Part shown: positions 34,010 to 44,285 of the stretch, piece by piece | How positions within the stretch are numbered: the first letter of the stretch is position 1 | Layout: every line of letters begins with the position of its first letter | The notes under the pieces: generated by a model | What the model was told of the DNA's origin: nothing | The model's database searches: none | The model's input: the letters and a program-made list of their open reading frames with translations, nothing else | Source: Roridomyces roridus | Lineage: Eukaryota; Basidiomycota; Agaricomycetes; Agaricales; Mycenaceae | Reading direction: 5' to 3' | DNA length: 64,000 nucleotides | NCBI GenBank assembly: GCA_029378245.1 | Contig: JARKIF010000001.1 | Span: forward strand, 3,658,001-3,722,000 | Made by a program: the position numbers and the translations under genes

Positions 34010-35323
34010 ATGGACCCTACTGCACTGGGTATACCGGACCGGGATGCGTTCCAGTCGACGGACGCCACCCACTACCAAGGATTGGATCAAACGGCACGTG
34101 AAGCCCACATATTTGATCACGCTGAAGCGCTGAGCGCCGCAACTCACGGGCTATTGACGGAAATCTGGGGACCAGATGGGAACCCGGAGGCGGGGTTGCA
34201 AGCCGGAGTCTTGCACCTCCAGAACGATCTCCAGGATGCATTCCAACGCATCTCGATGATGGAGGATCATATTGCGAAGACCAACAGCGTCATGTTGGAT
34301 ATACTGAAGAACCAGTTGGACGCGAAACAGGGGGGTGGCGATAAATCCCGCAGAGCGCGGGTTGCTGCCCCCGCCGACTTTTCGGGGGCTGCCGAGACCG
34401 TGGACGGGTTCTTGGCGGGTTGCTACCTTAACTTCCAGGACAACCCCGTATACGAAAAGGACTCCGCCAAGATCAATTTTACCCTGTCTTACATGAAAGG
34501 GGGGTCCGCGGCGATCTGGGCCGAAAACGTAGTAAAGGCCATGTGCAACGGCAGCGGCACTGGCGCCTATACCACCTATGCGGCGTTCGAGGCCGACATT
34601 ATCTCCAGCTTCAAAGGAGGAGCCCAGGTGGAGGAAGCCCAATCCAAGATGGAACACCTTCGGCAGGCGAACGGTACGGCCACGAGTTACTTCACCATTC
34701 TCGACTCGTACAACAGAACGGCGGGATACGACGATACTACGCTTATTCGACTCCTCAAGACGGGCCTCAGTCAAGAGGTGGTGGAATCAATTTACGAGGG
34801 AGTTAACGGAGAACTCCCCAAGACCTATGCAGGGTGGAAAGAAGAAGCCATCAAACGTGATGGGCTCAAGAGACAGTTCCGCGTCCTGAAGAATACTCTC
34901 TTGACGGGAGATAAGGCGGGATTCGGGAAAGCTGGGAACCCCAACTCGGGGTCGTACGGAGGCGGGGGACGGAACACGATGCAGAACCCGAAACGACTTG
35001 AAGGGTTCAACCGATTCGGCACCCAGCGCACGAACACGAACACTTCGGGAAGCAATACCAGCAACCCCACCATACGTACCAGCACCGCTACAACTGCCAG
35101 CAACGTCCCGGCCCCCATGGACATTGATCGCACGAATACGGGCCGTCGTCAACCTAGCAGCGAAGTTCACTGCTATGGCTGCGGGCTCAAAGGACACATT
35201 CGCCGTAACTGCCCGACCCATGCGCACGTTACTACACAGTTCCGTGCCATGGTGGAAGAACCCGACACCGAAGAGAACTCGGAAGAAGAGTCCCCAGAGG
35301 ATTTTTCCAACAACCGGGATTGA
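34010..35323 (+). CDS. Ty3/gypsy-like Gag polyprotein
   Basis: One intact 437-codon frame from the ATG at 34010 (MDPTALGIPDRDAFQSTD). The centre is a retrotransposon Gag capsid-like domain (FLAGCYLNFQDNP, LSYMKGGSAAIWAENVV, FEADIISSFKGGAQ, YFTILDSYNRTAGYD). It is followed by a Gly/Asn/Thr-rich linker and one CCHC zinc knuckle, CYGCGLKGHIRRNC. An acidic end (EENSEEESPEDFSNNRD) precedes the TGA. The intact capsid and knuckle suggest this gag is not old. The expected pol frame is not found: only about 140 bp of possible element sequence follow before another element begins at 35,469. Confidence 0.85.
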   Translation: MDPTALGIPDRDAFQSTDATHYQGLDQTAREAHIFDHAEALSAATHGLLTEIWGPDGNPEAGLQAGVLHLQNDLQDAFQRISMMEDHIAKTNSVMLDILKNQLDAKQGGGDKSRRARVAAPADFSGAAETVDGFLAGCYLNFQDNPVYEKDSAKINFTLSYMKGGSAAIWAENVVKAMCNGSGTGAYTTYAAFEADIISSFKGGAQVEEAQSKMEHLRQANGTATSYFTILDSYNRTAGYDDTTLIRLLKTGLSQEVVESIYEGVNGELPKTYAGWKEEAIKRDGLKRQFRVLKNTLLTGDKAGFGKAGNPNSGSYGGGGRNTMQNPKRLEGFNRFGTQRTNTNTSGSNTSNPTIRTSTATTASNVPAPMDIDRTNTGRRQPSSEVHCYGCGLKGHIRRNCPTHAHVTTQFRAMVEEPDTEENSEEESPEDFSNNRD

Positions 35324-35460
35324 AAGCCATGTCCTCCCGGTCTTCCTCGATACCCCATGTACACAAGTCGTTCACTAATCAATTTCATACTCTATTGAAC
35401 GACAAAGATGCTCAAATCGTGGCAAACGAACAAGAAACCGACACTCCTGTCCCCGAGTGG

Positions 35461-35468
35461 ACAGCTGG
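35461..35468 (+). repeat. target-site duplication of the long-TIR element, left
   Basis: ACAGCTGG here and CCAGCTGG at 44916-44923 flank the element (7 of 8 match). An 8 bp duplication fits hAT-like and some other TIR superfamilies. Confidence 0.6.
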
Positions 35469-35595
35469 TACAGTAAATGTTTTGCAAAAAACCACACTAT
35501 GTAATAGACAGCTATTTTGCAAAGTGTCCAACTAGTTGGCGTACAGCCGCCGGAGAGCCTATATATGGCATATATGGCTCGGGAATCACTGCAGG
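35469..35595 (+). repeat. long TIR, left arm, outer part
   Basis: Reverse complement of 44789-44915; both contain TGGCGTACAGCCGCCGGAG. The arm continues at 42236 after the LTR element. Confidence 0.85.
35591..35595 (+). repeat. LTR element target duplication, left (GCAGG)
   Basis: GCAGG directly before the 5' LTR, repeated at 42231-42235 directly after the 3' LTR. The intact right TIR confirms that GCAGG occurs once in the empty site. Confidence 0.9.
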
Positions 35596-36250
35596 TGTTA
35601 TATCCATGTCATCCCGACTTCGATCCGAGGCCCTCCGATCCCTCCGGGCCCTCCGATCCCTCTGGGCCCTCCGGTCCCTCCGACCTTCCGGCCTCTTCCA
35701 TCCAAGATGCATTCGATCACGTCATATTGCACAATCTTACGTTGTTATATCCATGCATTTCCAACTCTCCCGACTCTCCCTTGGACCTTCCGACTCCTCC
35801 GGTTCGGATCATTTCCGACTGATCCGGACATTCCGACCTTGATGCATCCGATCTGTTCGTATTGCACAATCCTATAGGGTTTTCACGCAATGAAGTTCTT
35901 CTGAGCGTTTCCCTTATTGTGATTATCTTTATCTTCTTCTCTCTTATTGTTGTAGTATAGAGCTTATTGTCTTTCATACTTCTGACTCCATTAGGTCGTG
36001 TCATACTTACTTAGTATAAATAGGACATACGATTGTGATGTACGTCAGTAGTTAATTAACGTGTGTTGCCTCCGCAATTCCTCTGTGCCAATCTAGTCTC
36101 CGAGTACTCCTCTCTCGGAAGTCAAGTGGCTGGTGCGCTCTCCCTCCGAGTAGCGTTCACCTCATCCGGATCACCCTCGGTCTACGTCCCTCCGACCTCC
36201 GACCTCAGGTTCCGGCCCCTTTGTCCTTACCCTCCGGCACGGATATTACA
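35596..36250 (+). repeat. 5' LTR (655 bp)
   Basis: Identical by eye to 41576-42230. It is C/T-rich at the start with repeated CCCTCCGATCCCTC text, followed by an AT-rich part with TTAGTATAAATAGGA (36,011-36,025), the probable TATA box. Confidence 0.92.
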
Positions 36251-36965
36251 GTATTAACTACTCAAACCCTCTTGACTTCATCCATGTCATACCCCAATCT
36301 CATTCCTTCGCCGCAGGTTGGAAACCGTCGCAGATCTCGTCTCTTCTCTGTGATGGTTCCCTTGCAGGCGCCCGGTCAAAACCCCACCTTGGACACCACT
36401 CTCGGCTTCAGCTCTCCTCACGATCCTCAACCTCGGACTCAACCTCATTTCGACTCCGACGTTTTCCGACAACTTGGTTGCTTGGTCTCGATCCTCTCTT
36501 CCGCCAGACCAACCGGACTTTGCTCACCGTCGTTCCTATGGCCAATCCCCGGTCTCACTCCATCACTCCGGAGCTTGTTATTCTTCCGCTCCGGCCATGG
36601 ACGACCACGAGCAACGATCACGACATTCTCCGAGGTCATTCCGGCCTTGGGAAAATTTCCGGCAACCAATGGGCATGGGCATTCGAATCGAGGAAGTAGC
36701 TGAGTCTACAGTCGACGAATTGGAGTACGCTGACGAGCCACATATGATTTCACTTCCGGTATCTCCCGAAGTGTTCACTCGACCTCCCACTCGGGTCATG
36801 GCACCTTCTCTTGCCACTCGTCCTCTGTCCGCTCGTCCTCCGACTACACGTCCTCCAACAACCCGTCCTCCGACTGCTGGCCCCTCTGACTCAGCAGGCA
36901 GCCCCAGTAACCCCCCAACTTCGCCCTTCTTCCTATCATGGAAACACTCCACCCCCTCAGGGGCC

Positions 36966-37036
36966 TCCGGGACCCGGCGGAGGCGGAGGCGGTGGCGGAG
37001 GAGGTGGCGGTGGCGGTGGTGGAGGAGGTGGTGGTG
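36966..37036 (+). repeat. GGN-rich simple repeat (poly-Gly coding)
   Basis: A run of GGA/GGC/GGT triplets inside gag gives about 23 Gly in a row. Replication slippage here could explain one of the frame changes. Confidence 0.85.
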
Positions 37037-37241
37037 TCTGGAATCCTCCGGCCCCTCCGCCAGGACTTCCAGGTCCTCCGGGTCCCCAGGGTACACAAGG
37101 TCCTCCGGGACCTCCGGGTGCTATGCACTACTTCCCTGCTCCGGTCAATCCCCAAATCGACAATGCTATGCAGCAAATTGCTCAGGCTATGGCTCTCCTC
37201 GCGCAGAACCTAACTGCTCCACCCCGTTCCACCCGCACCGC

Positions 37242-38706
37242 TGATGTATGTGCTCTAAACCTACTATAGAAATCGACAACACTCGAAGAATCTAACCAGA
37301 TGAGTCGAGATACAGACAAATCTATATCCAACTAACCCAATCACGAAGCTCCGGGGTGAGTGACAACTATTGAATAGCGGGAATGTGGCGAGTATAAGTC
37401 CCTAGTACAGGGCCTTGTAAAGGTTGTAGGGAATTGAATGATATAGTCTCGGATACGATGTCGAAACAAAGTATTGCGAATAGAGATCCTTGATGTAAAC
37501 CAAGAATGACGATTCTAAAGCGTTTTGTAGATGGTAAAGCTTCACAGCTAACACAAAAGATAGATTGAGTTTGGCTAAAGCCGGGGTTTTGCAATAAAGC
37601 AGGTATTTGGGTCTTTCGATCCCTTTCACACTGGTATCCGAAGACGACAGCGACCGATACAACACAGATTTCGTAGATTCCGACACTTCGCAACTCTGAA
37701 CACACAAATAACCCTTGACAGACACACGGTACGACACAATCCAACAGATACTGATTCCAACACACTGATTCACACTCAAGTCACACACACAATAGCCAAC
37801 AAACAAATGTTTAGATTTTCAATAGCGATTGCTTAACTACGCAATGCACCGTCGAAAGCCTCGGACAAAACCCTTGATCGCAGCTGGTAGCTTGCTAGTG
37901 GGGGAAGTATCCGCTGCCCTCTTGGGTAGCACTCTATCTACTTTATACAGGTCCGAGAATCATATGATAGTACAAACGAATGGCGCAATAATTAAAAATA
38001 TCCTTGGTATCTGGAATGGAAACACCCTGATTGGTTGATCAGAACCGGCATCGTGTACGGCCGGTGTGTCAAGCCATGATTCCGCGTGGCGGACCTGTCG
38101 ATCCGTGACTCCAACATTGATCCATGACTCGACTGATTTTAGTGAAGTCGTATCCGACCTCTCCCTTGATTGTATACCCTCCAGACGTACGCCCATAGGT
38201 TGTAGGTCCAGAACGATACCCATATCTCCGACTACCTGTCCCGGATACCAGCAGATACTAGTTTGAAGACTAGTATCCGACCCGGATCCTCCTTGTCCCG
38301 ACTGCTGATGACAACTACGTCACTCCCTTCGGACCCGCTTCGGCGGTCTACTCATGTTTCAGGCTTTTCGGCCGACTTGCCCATCATCCCGTGAACTTCC
38401 GAACCTCTGAATTGCACTCGCACCAAGGTTCGAACGGCTGACAATCGTACAACGGTTAAGAACTTGTTTAATTGGTGTATCCCATTGGTAGAGCAGGTAT
38501 CCACAACTCCTACATGTTTCGGAGTGAGCCCGTCGGTCATATTCAGGTAAATACCCTTCAACCCGTACAGTACTCTTAAGTATCCACCACACTGACTGTC
38601 TCTGGGCTCAACATCAGTCTTGTACTGAGATGACTTAGCTAGGATACTACCTCTGAAATCGTGCAAAACGCGCGTTTTCAAGGGCAGTCAAATTCCATGC
38701 TTATCA
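37242..38706. mobile_element. 1.46 kb insertion within gag (solo-LTR-like)
   Basis: It begins TGATGTATG and ends CTTATCA (TG...CA) and is flanked by CCGC on both sides (CACCGC at 37236-37241 and 38705-38710). Composition differs from the element around it. Joining the flanks restores an open gag frame (TRTA + SKAPDTFDG). No protein-coding frame stands out inside. A solo LTR is the simplest reading; another non-coding insertion is possible. Confidence 0.65.
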
Positions 38707-39949
38707 CCGCATCCAAAGCTCCGGACACCTTTGATGGCTCCGATCCATCGAAGTTCGCCACGTTCATGTCGCAGGTTTACTTGCACATCGCCGAACGTCC
38801 GCAAGACTTTCCGACCGATGACGAAAAGATCTTCTAAGTCCGATCCTACTTGCGCGGCACGGCTCAGCAATGGTTCTCTCCGAACATTTATGCTGTGGCC
38901 GGAACTCCAATTCCGGCTTGGGACGGGAACTGGGATATCTTTGTCCGGGAGCTCACCAGCAACTTCGGTCCGTATGACCCCATTGGAGATGCTCGCTCCG
39001 GACTCGAGAGCTTGTCTATGGCGCATAGCGATCGACTCGCTGTTTATCAGCTCGAGTTCGATAATCTGTCGGTTATGACCGAATACAACGAGGCTGCCCT
39101 TGTCCATGCGTTCTATCGTGGACTTCCTTCCCGCATCAAAGATGCCATCGCCCAGACCATTCGGCCGACAACTCTCTCCGGCCTCAAGATGCTCGCAGCG
39201 CAACTCGATCAGCGTTTCCACCGCCGTCAAGCGGAGAAGGACGCTGAGCGAGCTGTTGCTTCTACTGCGAGCAATTCCGAGTCTCCGGAGTCTCCGGAGT
39301 CTCCGGGCGATGGGAATGGGAAGAAGGACAGTAGGGGTAATGGGCGGGGCAGTTCCGACGCTCCGTCCGAGACACTTCCTCCGGCTTCCACCGACACCAC
39401 CTCCAACACCACCGGCCAATCCTCCGGCTCTGCCTCCGACAAACCCTACGCTGATCTGCTCGACGACTCCGGCAGACTCAAGCCGGAGGAGCGTGAGCGT
39501 CGTATTCAGAACAATCTCTGCTTGTTCTGTGGCGATGAGGGGCACAATACTTCCGAGTGTTGGAGGCGTCCGGGTGGCGTTCAAGGCCAGGCTGGGGTCG
39601 TTGAGCCTGATCCGGAACTATAGGTGTCGCCGGAGATTACATTCATTGCGTCCACTCCTTTCTTATACGCATTCCATATCTATATTGACGATTTTTACGT
39701 CTACGGACTCTGTCTTTTCTCCAGTGTACTTTCTAGTCTCTCCAATCTCGAAGTGGGCCTTTTACCCTGCTTCCGGATTTTGTACAACGAGTAGTCGCGG
39801 GATTCAACTCCCGCTTACGGTCCCTTATCAATTTTGGATTCCATCTTTGCTTACTGTCGACTTGACTCTGCAAAATCCAAAGGGCTACACCGTTCGCGGC
39901 CCCTCCGGCTCGTCTCCGGCTTCCCTCCGGATCAACTCCGGCATCCCTC

Positions 39950-40110
39950 CGACTCCTCATCCCTCATCGATCAGCAATTCACTTTGCTTCTTCGATTTTC
40001 TCCCAGCGATGTCCATCTTATGGAATTCTACGTCACCCTTCTGGATCCCGCTTGCGACTTGGTCCTTGGACTACTCTGACTGTGCCATTACAATCCGTTG
40101 ATTGATAGGC
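39950..40110 (+). pseudogene. aspartic-protease remnant of the LTR element
   Basis: In one frame the stretch reads FTLLLRFSPSDVHLMEFYVT, then LLDPACDLVLGLLWLCHYNP, then LIDR. The order of a beta strand, VLGLxWLxxYNP and LID matches the C-terminal part of retroelement proteases. The DSG active site upstream is not in frame. Sequence to 40.7 kb shows only short frames. Confidence 0.55.
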
Positions 40111-40541
40111 GATTCGGTCAACCTAAAGTTCAGCCCTGTTTATGGCGATTCTATTGTGTGTACACACCCGGATACTATTCCGGCTTTTGTTGCGGTCATT
40201 CCGACTACGGATCTGGCAGAAGAATCGGCAACCCCAATTTCTGACCTGTCAACACCGCCGACGTCTTCGCTCGGATCTGCTTCTTCTATGAAGACCCCCC
40301 TGCTCCTTCTATGGAGTCCCCTTCTCCGACTCCAGCCCGGCTCCGACGCCTCCGGACGAGGATCTCTTGGAGGTTTCAATACCTCACCACTGCCTTGCGT
40401 GTGCGTTGTGTCGCTTGTTGGCTTCATTTGCGACGCCACCGACCATGCACTTGCTGGCAATTCCTTGCCATTTCAATATGGTACTCCGGTTCCGACCCGG
40501 AAACCTCGGAGGCAAATTCAAGGCTCTCACCCGTCTGACCC

Positions 40542-40552
40542 AAAGAGGGGGA
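40542..40552 (+). repeat. internal copy of the polypurine tract
   Basis: AAAGAGGGGGATAC here repeats the text before the 3' LTR (41563-41575), so the roughly 1 kb segment between them is bracketed by a direct repeat. Confidence 0.6.
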
Positions 40553-40773
40553 TACGCCCTTCAGCTCGGTCAATCATCACCAGAGCTTCCGGCCCATTTT
40601 TTTTCCTTGTTCCGAGGGAATTTGTCTCCGACCCACCTCCGTCATGGATTCGGAATCACCTCACCAGTGATCCGATGCACTATCCTGACGACTCATAGCC
40701 CTCCGGCTACCTCCGGCCATCCGCCGACCCTGGCATTCATTTTTTCTGCCACTCAATCATCTACTCTTCACCC

Positions 40774-41530
40774 TCACCATTTTTTGGCCTCCTTTTCCTC
40801 GCCCTTCTTCTCCGGTTCATTTTCTTCATCGGAGTCCAAAATGACGGCCACAACACCCTCCATTCGGGGTTTCACATCCATCGGAGTCTCCGGAGCTCCG
40901 TCTCCTCGGTTTTCACCTCCGTGGCCGCCAATCTCTGCGCCTGCACCTCCGCAGCCTCTGCATCGAGCCGATCCAACTCCCACAGGTGTCCTGGTTCTCA
41001 GGACCAGCCTCCGGCTCGGTCTCCGACACAGCCTCCGGTTCGGTCTCCGGCACAGCCTCCGATGCTGAGACCGACTCAGGCAGCGTCACAGCCTTCCTTC
41101 TCACCCTCCGCTTTCCTCGCACCTCCTCCGAGAAACGGCTGACTGAAGGCACGTTCTGTGACCGGAATCACTCGCACTGGCATATTTTGCAGCCCAGCAA
41201 GAGGTCGCCGGAATCCTCCGAGTCTTTGTGCTCGTCGTCTTCACTTGTGTCCTTGTGCCTTGCGCGTTTCTGCGGCCGCACACGCCCCGGCTTGACGTAC
41301 ACCGGTCGGCCTTCCGGCAGTAGCATGCACTTTACCTTTGCCACTTGGCATCCCTCGCACACATTGGTGGGGCCACGACTCTGGCGACATTTTGTCATTC
41401 TTCTTCCCCTTCTGCGCATTCTTCACCATCTTCCGCTTCTTTCCGGCCGCCGCCGTCCGTTCCGGCTCCTCCGGCACAGTCCTCAGCAACCCGGCCACCC
41501 CCTAATTTTTTCCACGATCATTCCATCAAC
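40774..41530 (-). pseudogene. antisense Cys-motif/acidic ORF in the LTR element
   Basis: On the strand opposite gag, consecutive open stretches read AGKKRKMVKNAQKGKKND, then NVCEGCQVAKVKCMLLPEGR, then a Lys/Asp/Glu-rich part ending LLGCKICQCE. After a gap come ETEPEAVSETEPEAGPE and a helical LDRLDAEAAEVQAQRLAATE, in different frames. CxxC...C spacing with basic flanks resembles the Cys-rich proteins often found antisense in basidiomycete LTR elements. Introns or frameshifts would be needed to join the parts. Function unknown. Confidence 0.35.
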
Positions 41531-41562
41531 GGTGTTCTCGTTCCTTGGGGTCAAGGAACCCT

Positions 41563-41572
41563 AAGAGGGGGA
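41563..41572 (+). promoter_or_regulatory. polypurine tract
   Basis: AAGAGGGGGA, three bases before the 3' LTR, the expected primer for plus-strand DNA synthesis of the LTR element. Confidence 0.75.
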
Positions 41573-41575
41573 TAC

Positions 41576-42230
41576 TGTTATATCCATGTCATCCCGACTT
41601 CGATCCGAGGCCCTCCGATCCCTCCGGGCCCTCCGATCCCTCTGGGCCCTCCGGTCCCTCCGACCTTCCGGCCTCTTCCATCCAAGATGCATTCGATCAC
41701 GTCATATTGCACAATCTTACGTTGTTATATCCATGCATTTCCAACTCTCCCGACTCTCCCTTGGACCTTCCGACTCCTCCGGTTCGGATCATTTCCGACT
41801 GATCCGGACATTCCGACCTTGATGCATCCGATCTGTTCGTATTGCACAATCCTATAGGGTTTTCACGCAATGAAGTTCTTCTGAGCGTTTCCCTTATTGT
41901 GATTATCTTTATCTTCTTCTCTCTTATTGTTGTAGTATAGAGCTTATTGTCTTTCATACTTCTGACTCCATTAGGTCGTGTCATACTTACTTAGTATAAA
42001 TAGGACATACGATTGTGATGTACGTCAGTAGTTAATTAACGTGTGTTGCCTCCGCAATTCCTCTGTGCCAATCTAGTCTCCGAGTACTCCTCTCTCGGAA
42101 GTCAAGTGGCTGGTGCGCTCTCCCTCCGAGTAGCGTTCACCTCATCCGGATCACCCTCGGTCTACGTCCCTCCGACCTCCGACCTCAGGTTCCGGCCCCT
42201 TTGTCCTTACCCTCCGGCACGGATATTACA
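41576..42230 (+). repeat. 3' LTR (655 bp)
   Basis: Same sequence as 35596-36250. It is followed directly by GCAGG and the resumed TIR. Confidence 0.92.
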
Positions 42231-42235
42231 GCAGG
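42231..42235 (+). repeat. LTR element target duplication, right (GCAGG)
   Basis: Matches 35591-35595. The TIR text GCAGGTATCAGGCC resumes here. Confidence 0.9.
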
Positions 42236-42739
42236 TATCAGGCCTTCACTGGATTTCTGATATAGATAATCAACCATCAATCCCAACTGCAACCCATCAG
42301 AATGCACACATCCGGCATACATGGCACCATCATTGCATCAAAAAATCAAAGTTGTAGAGCTGATTCACGGCTACAGGAGCTGTCAACATATGTTTTAGCT
42401 CAAAATGCTTGGTTGGCCTGAAAAATGCAAAATACTTTTTCAAACCAGAGTCTTTTCAACTAGGTTCCAATATAAAGTGTCTCAAAAGTATATTGAAGTC
42501 ATCTGCCAATCATATGCTCACATTTGCTGGGAGGAGACAGTGTTTTGAATGGACTGGGTTATTATAAGGGAAGATTCCAGTTGAGCCCATGGATACAATC
42601 CTCCCCGCACATGTCATATCATAGTCTGCTTTGTCTCCCTGTATACTGCTCTTTCTATTTGATCCCCTTTTTGCTGGAGCTCCCAGGTTCAATCCCCCTC
42701 CCTCTCTTTTTTTCTGTTCTTTTTATTGGATATGAGCCC
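42236..42739 (+). repeat. long TIR, left arm, inner part
   Basis: Reverse complement of 44286-44788. Similarity stops at GAGCCC (42734-42739). Confidence 0.88.
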
Positions 42740-44285
42740 GCTGCCTCTGAGGACTGAGAAAAGCTCATTTGACGTGAATATATCATTGTTACACCGGTAC
42801 TACAATACACGAGAAGTCTTCCCGGGCAGGAAGGAGTGCGGATGCAACTCTCGCCCGGAGTTGATCTACTGAGTATCGACATCGGGCTCATGCTCGCAAT
42901 TCCAGCCTATCGGCCCCATCCAACGACACCGCGCTCGAGGGACGGTCAACGCTGTGAAGCGACCGAAGCCCAGCGAAACGAGCTGGACCGAAACGCACTC
43001 CAAGCGACAGCAGCCGTGTAGGCATAGGCGGACTGGTCAACGGAGGAACCGTCAACAGATGCCCCATGCCGTGCCTCGCCGTGCCGCCACATAACGAAGA
43101 ATGAGTTACAATGTTATAGTGTCTGTTTACAAGAGACTAGCATTCAATAGACTTAGATCACCTGTTTGACTCAAGAAACCAAAGATTCAGTGAGGTGTAG
43201 CATGAATTACAACCAACATCATTTTGCACTGATGCCACAAATTCACCCTCTGGAAGGTTATGGAGCTCAAATTAGGTGCTCAAACCTGGGTGGAGTATGA
43301 TATTTCTGGTCAAGACATACATTGGAAGTGGAAAATGCACAGGTTGCATCTGAATGGGTCATGGGGTGTTCGGGTTGTAGGGTAAGATTTTGGCCATTTG
43401 CTCAGAGACCACTTGAACAGAACTCTGTCAATTCTTGACCAAATCTGATAAACCAAAGCATCTTCAGGATCCTGTAGGTTCACTGTGCCCGTTTTCAGTC
43501 TCCAATCCGGTCTGAATGGTCTCCTTGGTGCTCATTCAATCAATTGATCTAGAAATGTATGTCCATGAAACTCATGTTTATCACTGCATTAACTGGTGAT
43601 CTTTGGCTCCAGATCGTACCTGGGAAGTTCAGAATACGTCCTGAGCCATGGGAATGACCTGGAAGATCCCAGGGTAGATGCAATGTAAGCACCAGTCTTC
43701 CCCAGCCAACCTCACACAGTATCCCTGTCTGTGGGATACTGTCCAGTTCAAGGCTACTCAAAAATGGTAGTGTGACATTTACTGCACTTGAGAAACAGTA
43801 GGATCAGAAGTTCCGTGGATTCTATCAGGGTTATCATTGAGATCAACATTCTCACTGAATCATCCACAGGGCACCTTGAGAGCATGTGTATCCTAGCAAA
43901 ATTAGTTAGGGCTCATGGTTACTCATGGCACTAGTCATTGGAGGTATTAAGTGGTGATTGGAGAGCTAAAGTGCAAGTCATATCAACAGATCAGCCAACC
44001 ACAGTCTATTTCAGCAATTAGAGCCCTGAAACAATGACATTGGATACTCAGATGTCTTCAAGCATGCATAAATGCAATAGAGGAAGGATCCTCTGGTGCA
44101 AATTCTCCCACACAACAACACGGAAAGCGCGGGAAGGGCACAAAGTCGAAAATTTCCTCTTTGGGACAAAAGCGTAGTGGCTACATTCGGAATTGCCCAT
44201 CAAACTCAGATCAAACTTCAATAGCAGTCAGTGTGGGTGAGAATTTTAGCTTTCAACTCAAATCTGTGTAGTTGAGAGATGGTTT
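42740..44285. other. core of the long-TIR element
   Basis: No transposase-like frame. A GC-rich block (about 42,785-43,085) with CGACACCGCGCTCGAGGG and GCCGTGCCTCGCCGTGCC sits in otherwise AT-rich DNA. The remainder has only short frames, the longest about 70 codons. Confidence 0.5.

Larger units (their letters stand above)
36281..39622 (+). pseudogene. Gag of the LTR element, broken and interrupted
   Basis: The N-terminal part is Pro/Ser-rich and changes frame at least twice (about 36,470 and 36,900). It contains a poly-Gly run and collagen-like PGPPGPQG, then NPQIDNAMQQIAQAMALLAQ. After the insertion 37242-38706 the same frame resumes as ASKAPDTFDGSDPSKF and continues through LRGTAQQWF, WDIFVRELTSNFGPYD, YRGLPSRIKDAI to a Ser/Pro linker, the zinc knuckle CLFCGDEGHNTSEC, and a stop near 39,622. 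An in-frame TAA lies at 38835-38837. Structural residues are well kept, but the protein cannot be made whole. Confidence 0.8.
35596..42230 (+). mobile_element. complete LTR retrotransposon, non-autonomous, very young
   Basis: It starts TGTTATATCC and ends GGATATTACA (TG...CA), with two 655 bp LTRs that I found no difference between and 5 bp target duplications. The inside carries gag remnants with a zinc knuckle, the C-terminal end of an aspartic-protease-like domain, and an antisense Cys-rich ORF. No reverse transcriptase, RNase H or integrase motif was seen. It must have been mobilised in trans by a related Ty3/gypsy element. Orientation is set by gag and by the polypurine tract at 41563. 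Confidence 0.88.

Noticed and set aside
34151..35388. Long minus-strand frames opposite the gypsy-like gag
   Set aside because: Shadow of the intact gag with capsid and zinc-knuckle motifs on the plus strand.
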